From: Thelephora terrestris
Lineage: Eukaryota > Basidiomycota > Agaricomycetes > Thelephorales > Thelephoraceae
Assembly (NCBI GenBank): GCA_015956445.1
Contig: WIUZ02000008.1
Location: forward strand, 1,612,001 to 1,676,000
Direction of reading: 5' to 3'
Length of the DNA stretch: 64,000 nt
Shown here: positions 10,617 to 22,485 of the stretch, piece by piece
Numbering within the stretch: the first letter of the stretch is position 1
Layout: every line of letters starts with the position of its first letter
Notes under the pieces: generated by a model
What the model was told of the DNA's origin: nothing
Database searches by the model: none
What the model saw: the letters and a program-made list of their open reading frames with translations, nothing else
Translations under genes and position numbers: made by a program

Positions 10617-13600
10617 ATGAACGCCTCCGAGCTCCTTGCAAACACTTTATCTCCAGGTGCGCCTCCTCCCGTCCACATGCACCCAAATCGCATACACTCA
10701 TCCTCCAAAAAGACGCTGCGCTTCGCACAGATGCAGCCCAAAAACTCGAGAATGCTTCCAGAGAAAACTTCGTTAGTACACCTTTCAACCTTTTATCCCC
10801 AATCCACAATCACCTCATTCTTTTTTCCCTTCGTAAATGTAGCCTGCCTACATGTTGATGTTGTCCGCAGAACTCGGTAATGAATCCTCACTACCACACG
10901 TACGGAACGCTGCCGGCCTTGCCCTAAAGAACGCCCTCACTGCCAAGGTTCGTGTATCTTATCCACCACACTTGACATCAGAGATCGCCCCCTCACGCCC
11001 CTCTCGTCAGGAAAGCGCCCGAAGCGAAGAGTACAGCAATCGTTGGTTGGCTGTGCCCCCAGAGACACGATCAAAGATCAAGCACGATTCTCTCCTCGCT
11101 CTCGGATCGTCCTTGAAGCAAGTCGGCACAGTCGCCGCTCAGTTGGTGTCCGCGATCGCTACCGTGGAACTCCCAAATGGCCAGTGGCCCGAGCTCGTGG
11201 AACTCCTACTCAGTTTTATGGGTCAATCCAACGTCAACCTTCGCGTGGCTACCTTACAAGCTATCGGATTCATTTGTGAATCAATTGTTTGTCCCTTCCT
11301 GTCTCCCCCTGGAAATCATTTTCTTAACCATATGATCAGGACCCATCGGTTTTGAGTCAGCGATCAAATGAGATCTTAACAGCCGTTGTCCACGGTGCCC
11401 GTAAAGACGAACTTTCTTCTGAAGTTCAATTCGCTGCGATTACCGCTCTCAAGAACTCTCTCGACTTTGTAAGGGATAACTTTGAACGAGAGGTATGCAT
11501 CTCCGTCGGAAATTAGCGCCCTCGGTTTTCACCCAGTTTCCAGGGTGAGCGAAACTACATCATGCAAGTTGTTTGCGAAGCCACACAAAACTCCAGTTCT
11601 GTCGTTCAAGTCGCTGCCTTCGAGTGTCTCGTCTCGATTATGGCCTACTATTACCACTACATGGGCTTCTACATGGAACAAGCCTTGTTTGGCGTGAGTA
11701 GTAGAACAAAATCGATATTCGACGCTGCATTAACTTTGTTTACAGTTGACCGTCTTGGGAATGAAGCACCCCGATAGCAACGTCGCCATGCAAGCTGTTG
11801 AGTTCTGGTCGACAGTCTGTGATGAAGAGATCAACTTGAACAAAGAAGCCTTACAGGTGACGTTTGACCCGCGATTCTTTCACCACACGCTTCTCATGCT
11901 TTCTGTAAAGGCAAGCGAGTACGGAGAGACCCCAGAGCTCGAATCCAAGAATTTTGCCAAAGTGGCATTGCCAGAACTCGTGCCTGTTTTGCTTACCCTC
12001 ATGACCCGGCAGGAGGAAGATGCGGACGAAGACGAATGGAATATCAGCATGTCGGCTTCCTATTGTCTAGGAGCCCTGTCCCAGGCCGTCCAGGATCCAA
12101 TCGTTGCAGCTGTCATGCCCTTCATCGAATCAAACATCCGAAGTGATGATTGGCACTTCCGCGAGGCTGCTGTAATGGCCTTCTCATGTATTTTGGATGG
12201 CCCCGACCCTTCCCTACTCAACAGTCTCGTCAATTCCGCCATGCCGATCCTGATTCACATGATGACGGACTCGGATCTGCAAGTTAGGGACACCGTCGCT
12301 TGGACATTGGGCAAAGTCTGCGATGTGCTCGTTCAGACGATTCAACCGGATGTTCATCTGCAGCCTCTCGTCGTCGCTTTTGTCAATGGTCTCAAAGCTA
12401 GTCCAAGGATTGCTGCGAACTGCTGCTGGGGTCTCCAGAATCTGGCCGAAGGAATGGGCGCATACTCGGAACTCACGATGTCTACTTACTACGAAGGCGT
12501 TATCCAAGCTTTACTTGGTTTAACTGAGAGTGCTAATAATGAGGCCAACTACCGAACCGCCGCCTACGAGTGTCTTGCTACGTGGGTCACCAATAGCTCT
12601 GCGGAGACCCGCTCGCAAATCGAGAACCTCTTACACATAATCCTGCAAAGAATGGAACATCTTATCTCCGTGCATGTGAGTGTTCTATCGCAGGTCTTCG
12701 GGAATACTTGCTCATATACGTTTGAAAAGAATCAAATTCTTGGGATGGATGATAGAAACAACTGGAACGATCTCCAGAGCAACTTCTGCAGCGTCCTTAT
12801 TGTAAGCTCCTCGGACAAATCTGTGATTGTCGGTGCTGACGCCTACTCGTAGAGTATCATTCGCAAGTTCAGCCACGAGATCAAACCAAACGCTGATAGG
12901 ATCATGACCTTGGTTCTACAATTGATCTCATTGGTTGGAAAGGTTTCGACTGTGTTGGAAGACGCCTTCCTTGTCGTCGGAACCCTTGCTTCATCTTTGG
13001 AACAGGATTTCGCACCATATATAACCGCATTCCTCCAGTTCCTGTTCCCAGCTCTCAAGGCGCACGAGGACAGCCAGCTTTGCACGATTGCCGTCGGAAT
13101 CATCGGGGACATCTCAAGGGCGTTGGGCGAAAAGACGAAGGAATACTCAGCAGGCTTCATGCAATTGTTGTCTGAGAACCTGCAGAGCAACGCCTTGAAC
13201 CGTGATGCTAAAATCCCTATCCTAGAGTGCTTCGGTGATATTGCCTTGGCTATCGGTCCAGCCTTCGAGGATTACCTCGATCACACTATGAATGTTCTCC
13301 GTCAGGCAGGAAGTATAACTCCCAATCCAGTGAGTCTACGTCCACACATCCAGAGGAAAGCATTGACCCACACTACCCCTCAAGATGGATTACGAGCTCC
13401 AGGACTACTTGAGCGTCCTTAGAGAGGGTATTCTCGAGGCATACACGGGTATCATCTCCGCCTTCAAAGGAACAGAGCAGGGTACGTCACCCAGTAAATT
13501 AACAAAATGCGTTTTCTCATTCCGGCTTAGTACGCCTATTGCAACCCCACATACAGGATATTCTCGAGTTGGTCAAGGCTGCCCTCCTCGACGAGGGCCA

Positions 13601-13839
13601 CGGTGAGCCAGTATACGGATTGGCCTATGGTATCGTCGGAGACCTGGCGGAGATTTTCGGGTCTCAGATCAAGCCCCTCTTATTACAAGACTGGGTCGCT
13701 GCCGAACTCAAGAGCAGGCGCTGCCCGCCAGAAAACAAGCAAACAATGCGTTGGGCGCGAGAGGTATGGTGTTCGAAACCAATTGAGCAACTCCCAATAA
13801 CACGTTTTTTTCTAGATGGTCAAACGTGCCACGGCGTAA
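10617..13839 (+). CDS. KAP95: importin subunit beta-1 (karyopherin Kap95)
   Basis: Nuclear import receptor that binds importin alpha, Ran-GTP and FG nucleoporins. Thirteen exons (10617-10656, 10713-10771, 10843-10947, 11011-11286, 11340-11492, 11544-11693, 11746-11856, 11911-12675, 12730-12801, 12853-13329, 13385-13481, 13531-13763, 13816-13839) give 853 aa, close to the 861 aa of the yeast protein. HEAT repeats run throughout. Diagnostic stretches are [74 protein letters not shown] and WAREMVKRATA at the end. The introns at 11857-11910 and 12676-12729 are both 54 nt, so they stay open when read through, but removing them restores family spacing. The final exon codes seven residues. Confidence 0.94.
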
Positions 13840-14858
13840 GTAATTGTACTCCAGCTTTTTCTTTCTTTCGACCCAAGGTCTTCCACTTCCTCCTTACATA
13901 CTTATTTTACTGGTTCAACCTTCGCATTGGCGGGTTTCCTTTCCACCTTGGGCTCCCTATACCTTTTCCGCGTGCTTTGTTTGTAGACGGTCGGCCTCCA
14001 GGTGGTGTTCACTTCTATCCCTTTATCACGTTCAGCTTTCACCATCTTCCTTACGCCCATCGTTCATTTTCTGCCCTCTTGTTGTTTTGGTTTGAATCAC
14101 TTTTATTAATCATCACTGTATCGTTTGAATTCCAATCCTCCTCCCACCATTATTGTTATATCTTGCAATCGCTTCTCCTTTGTCAAGACGTTACAGCGAA
14201 TGGCGGTGTCGCTCATCACCGGTGTCACCGGTTTATCCACCCATCCTACCGTGCCGTGCCATTCCGTCATCGTTTCTCCTACTGGCTTGCTATGTATCCT
14301 AGCCTGTCCCTTGAACGGATTTGAGGGCTTCAGTATTTCAACTTCTCTCTTGCTCTCTGTCGCTTGGTTTTGCCCTCGCATCCCATCTTGCTGTCTTCGC
14401 TCTCTTGTTAAGTCCTTGCTCGTAATTTCACCACAACCCCCTCAACATATTAAATCTTGACGGTCTCCTGAAAGGATGTATCAGGTACTAGTCACATGTA
14501 GTAATCCGAACGAACATTTCCCGTCCACATTAGGAAGTGAGGTGCATGGGTTAAGATTTATGGATAACGGAAAGTTGACAACGCAACGGAATGTCGGATT
14601 CGGGAGGGCAGCACGGGAAGCTAAAGGGAGACCACATCTAAACGATCACATACACAAGTTGAAACCTTTCTTCAAAAGACCTGAGGTATGGGCCATGCGT
14701 GGGCCACGCAAACCTGATTTGACAATTCGCTGTTCGGAATTCGAGAAAGGCCACGGGACCGAGAAAAGTCTGCCAGAAGTGAAAGTATGAAACCGAAGCA
14801 GAATTGTCCAAGGCAAGAGGGTGGAGAGGGTTGAATCATCGTTGGACCAGAGTGACCT
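13840..14858. other. spacer between convergent KAP95 and Cid1-like genes
   Basis: About 1 kb, pyrimidine-rich on the plus strand from 13850 to 14460, presumably holding both 3' UTRs. I see no gene, repeat or structured RNA that I can support. Confidence 0.5.
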
Positions 14859-17800
14859 CTACCATTTCTTCCCGTGCTTGTCTCCAGCAACCAATGCTTT
14901 TCTCCCCCTCGAATCGACTGTGGTTCCCATCTGGGGTTGGTGGTACACCATCCCGTTATCCACCACTCGACGGGCTGGATACTCCTTCCATGTCTGTCGA
15001 GGCCTCCTCATGCTCTCCTCCGACTGCATTTGTGCTTGACCACCTCCACTTTGCTGCACTCCCCCAGGGTCACCTCTTCTTCCGTGAGACGTTTGCCAAT
15101 CCCTCATTCCTCCCCTCCCTTTCTGTGTCCTCGAATCTTGCGAATTCTGTCTCATCATCCGACACCCCTCGCTGAAACCCTCCACGGCGACTTCGACACC
15201 CTCCTTCCCGTCTCTTCTTACGACATACCCGTGCTGCGAGGGCGGTAAACGCCCGATCCTCGACTGAAGAGGCGAGACAATCTCGAACCCTGAGTCATCG
15301 GTCATCGACCTGTTGAAGGTGGACTGGAGTGAGCTCGAGGTAGATGATATGGAACCAGGCGAAGAATCAATAGCACTGCCTGTAGTCGCACTCCCGTTCG
15401 ACATACTCGTACAGGGTGAGTCTAATGCCCTCGAATTGTGCCCAACATCGGAGATCCTGTTACTTAGGGAGACGTCACTGAATGAGCGAGGTGGTTGACC
15501 GGAAGAACTCCTGAGGGAAGAGCTTAAGTGAACACCTGAGAGTGGCGAATTTCTGGGGTCCTTGCGAAGGTGAGTCTTGGAGGTCGAGGGAGATGGCGGA
15601 TGGTGTTGGTGTTGTGTGGGAAACGAGGAGGGAGCTAATTGATCCTGATGGACGATGGGAGAGGGCGGAGCTGAGCCATTGCGCAACCGACGAGCTTGTT
15701 GGGGAGCGTGTCCGCCTTGTTGATGCTGCTTAGCCCCAGATTTCACAGTCACACTCGAATTTGAGTGACTGTGTTGCGCTCTTGACGGTGACCGTGACAA
15801 GTTTGAACTGTCCCTAGATGAGGATCTGGGATGTGGTGGCGGTGTCATCGAACTGGTAGTCGGCGTATTGGATCTAGTGTTCCCGCCAGTGCTTCCGTTG
15901 GCCTCTTTCAAAGATAATCTTCCACTGGATCCATCGGAAATGCTGCCCCGCCGCGAGTTCCTCTTTCGAGCGGACAACACATGCTGAGGAAGGTTTTTCA
16001 CAAACATCGAGTCTCCTCCCACATCAAACATAGATGGTCGAGAGGGGCCCGGTATTGGTACTTCATAATGTTGTCGCTGTCGTGGAGACTGTTCGAACTG
16101 CGGATGAAAGGGGGTGGCCGAATAATATGCATGATGGTATGAATGCGGTATGGCAGGGTCAGCGCTGGTGTAGTGATTGAGGTGGTTAATGTGGTTTGAA
16201 TGCCTGAAAGGGGCGGGGCCAGCAGTTTCGTAGAATACAGTTTGTGGAGATTGTTTATGAGAGAAACATTGAGGAGATTGTTGTTGTCTTTGATTAACAG
16301 GACTCAGGGGATGAGGAGAGGATGATGGCGATGCAGGTTGGAGATAATATGCGCAAGATGAAGGCGAGGAATATGTGTATCCAAAAGGTATTGTTAGAGC
16401 AGATAAAGGTGCGAGCCCTGGTGTCCCACGCTTGACCGTGTCGATTTTTGACGGAGTGACATGCGCTGGTTGGGGGGGTTCAAGATGGATCAGCGGGAAA
16501 GGGATATGTTCAGATGTGTGTGGGGCGTCGTTCGAAGGGGAACCAGAAGCATCAGGAAGGTAGTTGTCGGGTAGAGCCTGCAGAAAAGGTTTAGAAAAGT
16601 CATTGGTGTCGGATGGTAACGACGCAGGCGGTTGCGAGCTCGCAGGACTAGATGCCCGAGTGAGCTCGAGGGATTCGTCTAGATAAGACCGGACATCATC
16701 AACGGAATCGAGGAACGCTTCCATCATCTCATCGTCAGTGATGATATCGCTCGTGTCCGACGAGGCATCGTTAGAGCCGCCATGAAGAGCATTGGGTGGG
16801 CAAGCGCGGTCCAGTCCGTCCGCGTAAGCTGTCGAGACGCTTGGAGTTCCCGCAGAGGCCTTCCACTCGGGATGATTTGCGGTGGTATGTTCTGGAAGCG
16901 TGGGCAATCGTTGTGCAATCGTTTGCTGTTGGTAAGCAAGATTTCGCACAGACTGTGGAATGTGTGGAGCGGCATCCGCATTCAGCCTGGCCGGGCTGCC
17001 CATGGTCTGCGGGGTTTGGACAGGTACCGGGGACATCCGTGGTGGGATAGATGGACTAGTCTGGTTAGAGCCATCTGGCTGGGCAATTTCGTCATCCTTG
17101 CGTTCTTCACACAATTGAGCAAGGGCCACGATGGCGCGCTCCGGACGAGCTGAGAAGACACGAGAGGCTCTCATGAACTCTCCCCGAATCTAGACACATG
17201 TCAAAACGATGGAACCAACCAAACCGATCGCGTTCCGACTGACCATGAAAAGGCCCTCTTTCGTCACACATCTGGCAACGTTGAAGTCCGTTTCAAATGG
17301 GTCCTAATTCGCGGGGTGTTCAGTAAGCCAAATGAGGACGGTGCAGGAGCTTACCTCGATTCCAAAACGATTCCGCTCACGTCCAGTTATGGGATCAGGC
17401 TGACACGATGAGCATCACGGAACGAAAGTGTTACAACAAAACTTACTTCAGTTGACCAACCCTTGCTTTCCTTCTTCAGTAGACCGGCGCGGATAGATGC
17501 CACCCCCAGACCGTAAGAAAACTCGCGAGAGAAGTACTTGAAAAAATCTATGAGCCTGGACAAAAATAATTGAGTGGTAGCGCCAGGGTGAAGATGAGCG
17601 ATGTACTTACAGTTCAGCCACAGTCTCAGTATTCGCCGATTGCCACCGTTGTCTCAGCAACTCGATATCGTCGAAGAACCTTGTGGATTGAGTAAGCGGG
17701 AATCGACCTGATAGTAGACCTTCGGGCTTACCAGATGTTAAACCCATTTAGGTGCATCTCCTCCTAGAAAGAGTTAGTGATTCAAGCCGTATGATGTGAA

Positions 17801-18815
17801 AATTTTCGGAGCACCTTTGATATCTGCCGGATGGGCGACATCTGCTGCAGGTTCGGCAGAACAGGAGGATTCTTCACGTGGATAAGAAAGTACAGGACCA
17901 TGAGAACGTAACCGTATGAGGACAAGGTTCCGTGATAGGGCGAATTAATCCTCCTACAGGGAGCGGGTGAGATCGACATGAGGGAACTCAAGAGATACTC
18001 ACCTCCGTTTGCTCCAGACTTTTACTTTATCAACGATGTCTTCAGCGCTCCAGGATAAAAGAGTCAGAAACGAATGAACTTACGGAAAAGCACCATGGTC
18101 CGGACTCTAGCGGGGTCAATCATGGCGTAACACATAAGTAGGCGTGTATTCTCCAGGGCAAGCCTATTTTCGAAACCAATATCACAGGAAATACCAAACG
18201 GCAATCCTGGTGAGGGGTCGAGGTTCAGTTTGACGATCGGTATCCGAGCATGAGGCAGCGGCTTGACGCGAAACTTAGTTTCTGAGGGCGATGAGATGAG
18301 TTATGAGGGGTGATGTCAGGACTGATTGCCTTGCCTCGTTCCAGGAGATCTCCAAGTAGCGTTACAAGGTTAGAAGCTGTTGTACGCTCATCGGAATCGA
18401 TCAGGCAGCAGAGATCCATGTCTAGAATAGATGCATCAGGGACGCCGCCACATAGGAACACGGGGAGAGTATGAGTGGACGGACCAGAATTTCTCAGACT
18501 GAAGCCATTGGCAGTGCTGCCAAAGGATAAGAGACGGCTCTCTGGCTCTATTGTGCGGATTAGCCTCTCCAACAACTTCCGAACGTCCTCCTTTACGGCG
18601 AGCTCTTCTATGGTGGGAAGGAGCTGGACGACGAAGTCCACAAGGCATTGGGAGAATTCGAGGAGGAAGTTCTGTTTCGATGCCGAATCCCCCCTCGGTT
18701 GGCTGGGCTGATGGTGGGGAGGTAGCTGGGAGTGGGCGACGGCAGTATTATTGCTCTGATGAGCGTGGTGATTAGGGATAGAGGAACGAAGGGATGATTG
18801 AGTTGTGGCGGCCAT
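14859..18815 (-). CDS. Cid1-like terminal nucleotidyltransferase (TUTase / non-canonical poly(A) polymerase)
   Basis: Adds nucleotides to RNA 3' ends. Ten exons (18335-18815, 18084-18281, 18003-18024, 17815-17953, 17732-17763, 17611-17679, 17447-17555, 17355-17399, 17244-17303, 14859-17189) give 1161 aa. The catalytic core (to about residue 390) is strongly Cid1-like: LSFGSTANGFSLRNSG; DMDLCCLID with Asp132/Asp134; CDIGFENRLALENT with the third Asp at 194; INSPYHGTLSSYGYVL; KGWSTE; RFGIEDPFETDFNVAR; and IRGEFMRASR. The Cid1 UTP-selecting His lies in DPFEISHNVGR; here the matching residue is Phe372. The last exon adds about 770 residues of Ser/Pro/His/Gln-rich disordered tail absent from Cid1. 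The first intron is GC-AG. The gene is divergent from RNA14. Confidence 0.93.
18282..18334 (-). other. GC-AG intron in the Cid1-like gene
   Basis: Donor GAG/GCAAGG, acceptor CCTCAG, length 53 nt. Splicing joins DLLER to ETKFRVKPLPHARIPIVK, the conserved Cid1-type strand. Without it the frame stops before the third catalytic Asp. No suitable GT donor lies nearby. Confidence 0.8.
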
Positions 18816-19415
18816 GAATCAACGAGGCCAGTCGCTGTATGCGGAAGGGCCGGGGGGAGGTGAGAGGGAGGAGGAGGAGCGAGAAGTGGACTAGGGTGGC
18901 CGCCTTGAACGATCTGTGGACAGAATGTCAATATTCCAAATATCAACAAAGTCCATGGTGACTGATCCCGCGTTCATAACAAAGTACATTCGTTATCCGG
19001 TACATATACACCTGCTGCACTAATTCTTTATCAACATTGCTGAGGCAGCCAGCGGGGTGTTTGACGCTTTTTAGGAGTGTCCTTATTGAAGTCGAGAAAT
19101 TGTGTGGTTCAACTGGCCGATAATAAATATTGTTGTTTGGTGCGCATGCGCAATTACCTGGAGTGATCCGCGGTTCAAGGAGTTTGTAGTCTAAGTTTAA
19201 TTTTTGTGCAACCCTTAGCTACATACACCGAAAAGATAAGAGTGAACAAATCAATTTTGTTACCTCTCATACGATCGGTCACCTGGACAAACAGACCCTG
19301 TTACGAATTTTGTAGCCTCCCTACAAAACGGAAGCTAATCGCCTACGAATCGTTAAGGGCTTCGCGTGTTACACCCATCACACTGGTGACAGGGTTACTT
19401 TCCGAGGTTTTCGAC
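18816..19415. promoter_or_regulatory. divergent promoter region, Cid1-like gene / RNA14
   Basis: A 600-bp gap between two opposite genes of RNA 3'-end metabolism. The half near RNA14 is AT-richer and has an open frame with no ATG, so I start RNA14 at 19416. No TATA box is obvious. Confidence 0.45.
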
Positions 19416-22400
19416 ATGACCACCACGCCCGCTGTTCCGTCGGCGGACACGACCCCAGTGCCTGCAATCCCTGGCACAAAAATCGAGCAGAAAGAGGCAC
19501 CTCAGTCCGAATGGGACATTCTTCGCGCCCAGCTCCGCGAATCTCCGCTAAATCCAGAAAGCTGGTTGAAACTCGTTGAACTCGCTGAAGACTCCGGCGA
19601 CCTCGAGAAAATCAAGGAAACTTATGAGGCTCTTCTTCAAACTTATCCAAACACCGTGCGTAATATATTCTTGCTTGTCTTATACCACTTCATACTGAAT
19701 ACCCTCGCCATCTTCAACAGTCTAGCGCTCAAATTCGCTACATTAATCACTTCCTTAACCCGCCCTCTTTCGCCTTTGTACAGACGTTGTTCAAACGTTT
19801 CTTGATACCATCCCCATGCGTCGACCTCTGGAAGTTTTACTTGACCTTTGTACGACGTGTCAACACAAACCCAAGTCAGCGAGAACAAGTCAGAATGGCG
19901 TACGAGTTTACGCTCAACCACGTCGGCCAAGACAAAGACAGCTCTGAGATTTGGATCGACTACATCCAATTCATCAAGTCGGGAGAGGTATGCAACTTTT
20001 GTCGTGTCGATAAACCCTTCAAATCAATCATTGCGCCCGGCGTCGCTGTGAATTCTCAACCTCACATCCACCGTCCCTTCACTTCGACGTTTCGACTTGA
20101 TGTCAAGACCTTGCCCGACCTTTGTTTGATCGAACACCAACTAAACAGATTGGACTGACCACAACCGCATGATTTAGGCCAACACAACATGGGAAGATCA
20201 GCAGAAAATGGACGCGTTGCGGAAAGTTTACCATCGCGTCGTCCAGATCCCCATTGAGGGCGTCGATAAGCTATGGCAAGAACTTGAGGCATTCGAAAAC
20301 AACCTCAACAGGATCACCGTACGCGTTTTTCTCGTTGATTAAGCCTTACACACCATCTCAGCCGATATTCTCCCGAAAGGCTAAGAAATTTATGAGTGAC
20401 CTCTCCCCAGCCCATATGCAAGCCCGCGCCGTATTACGTGGGATGGACAAACACATGAAAATATTATTCCCGCCACAACAGTCTCATAACGGCCAACCAG
20501 CTCTTGTTCTTCCACGTGTACCTACCTTCAGTCAAAACGAGCGTGCCCTCGTTGGGGCTTGGAAAGCGTACCTCAAGTGGGAAGAAGGAAACCCCCTGGA
20601 GCTCGACGAGAAGGACAAGACGGTCCTCATCCAACGCGTACAGGCCGTGTACCGAAAGGCAGTAATTCGGATGCGCTATTTCACTGAAATATGGTTAGTG
20701 TCACTCGCACTCATGGCGCGTAATTACCTTATCGCCCTACCCAGGTACCTGGCATTTGTCTGGACAAACAATGCAGGGAAGACTGAGGAAGCCATTCGGA
20801 TACTGAAGGCTGGCATCGAGGCCAACCCTGCGAGGTAGGCTCTTTACTCCCCGCTCGCTCGTAGTTACCTTCTCATCCCCCTCACAGCTTCTTGTTGAAC
20901 TTTGAATATGCGGAGACGCAAGAGATTGCAGGAAACTCCCCTGAGGTTCACTCAACGTATGAGAAATTATTTGAAGTGCTTCGTCGTGAGCTGGAGGCCC
21001 TTGAGGCCCGCATTGGTTCAGCCCCATCAACAGCCAACAATTCCCTTGACTCTCAAGCAAACGGGATTAATGGCGACCACACTCCCGACATCAATGCATC
21101 TCAAGCCACACAAACATCATCCCAGGGAGCCGAAGAAAAGCCCAACCACAAGACCAAGGAACTAGCGGAACGCCGCACTGAATTCGGTCTGGCAATCATC
21201 ATGTATATGAGGTTTTGCAACCGGGCGGAAAACCTTCAGTCGTTCAGAAATGCTTTCAAACAAGCAAGGAAAGATCGTTGGACACCGTGGGAGGTCTATG
21301 AAGCCGCGGCACTCATGGAATACCACTGTACAAAGAATGCCACGGTTGCGACCAAAATCTTTGAGAAGGGTCTTGAAATCTTTCCAGACGAGATTGACTT
21401 TGTGCTGCGCTACTTGGGATTCTTGATCTCGATAAATGATGAAACGAGTTGGTCCATCACTTACCTTCCGTCGTCGCAAAAACTGACTCGCATTCTAGAT
21501 GCAAGAGCATTGTTTGAAGGTGTCATAGGAAGGTTCAGCGGTGATAAGGCGCGTCCACTTTGGGAAAGATGGGCACGATATGTCTATCAGTTTGAACACC
21601 TTGAAGAAGCTCAAAAACTTGAGAAGCGGATAGCAGAAGCTTATCCAAACGGTATGTCTTTACGTCTAGGCTAAGACGATACCCTGACCCCTCATCACAG
21701 ACCCGCCACTCAAGCGGTTTGCCCAAAGACACACATACCTTGGTACCGACGCGATTGCATCACGTGATCTCGGCGTGGCGCTCATCCGTCACCATTCTAC
21801 AACCGCAAATGCCTCCGCCAAACTTGAGAACAGCATCAGCGTATTATCTGCTGCAACAACCAAGCGGCCTCCCTCTCCGGAATCGGGTAGGAGGCGAGAC
21901 GAGCGAGATCACATATCCCACAAACGTCAACGTGTCTCACCGCCCCCGCGAGACCGTGATAGGGATCGTGAGCGAGATCGGGACTGGGAAAGGGACAGGG
22001 ACAGAGATCGCGATAGGAGAGAACCTGCGCGCCGGCGGTATGGAACTCCTCCGCCGTGGGAGCGGGATCGGGAACGTGAGAGAGATGGCCCCTCGAGGCG
22101 GCCATACGAAAAAGAAAAAGAGGAGGAGAAACCATCAGTCACACTTCCTCCCATTGTCTCCTGGTTTGTTGGCACGTTGCCTGAGCCGTCAAAGTTTGAT
22201 GGTGGGTGGAAATTCTCGTTCAATGTTTACACACCAGCGTTAAGCACCTGTGTGCCCTGTTCCAGGTCCAGTGTTTAGAACGGACGACTTGCTGCAGGTT
22301 TTTAGGAACGCCGTCATTCCAAACGTCAACCGACCTAGGTCCCCCACTGTCCCTCCTCCACGATGTACGTTTTCCATTATACTACCCATGTGAAAATCTC

Positions 22401-22485
22401 GTTGATCATTCTACCCTTCCTAGCGACTCGGCCACCCCCCGACTACAGTCCATACCAAGGCCCCGGTGGGGCCAGGCGACGGTGA
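19416..22485 (+). CDS. RNA14: mRNA 3'-end-processing protein Rna14 (CstF-77)
   Basis: HAT-repeat scaffold of cleavage factor IA, needed for pre-mRNA cleavage and polyadenylation. Ten exons (19416-19655, 19721-19987, 20178-20318, 20380-20693, 20745-20834, 20888-21447, 21499-21651, 21701-22201, 22266-22364, 22424-22485) give 808 aa. Suf/HAT features: WDILRAQLRESPLNPESW, QIRYINHFL, VDLWKFYLTFVRRVN, AYEFTLNHVGQD, VYRKAVIRMRYFTEIWYLAF, LLNFEYAETQE, IMYMRFCNRAE, FEKGLEIFPDE, NARALFEGVIGRF and WERWARYVYQFE. After the HAT array comes an Arg/Asp/Glu alternating stretch (about 21,940-22,090), then a short C-terminal part with TDDLLQVFRNAVIPN, which resembles the Rna15-contacting monkeytail region. The intron at 21448-21498 is needed to give the DETNARALFE junction. 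Confidence 0.93.

Noticed and set aside
13764-13815. Possible T-arm (GTTCGAA) of a tRNA
   Set aside because: No cloverleaf forms, and the segment is the last intron of the importin gene.
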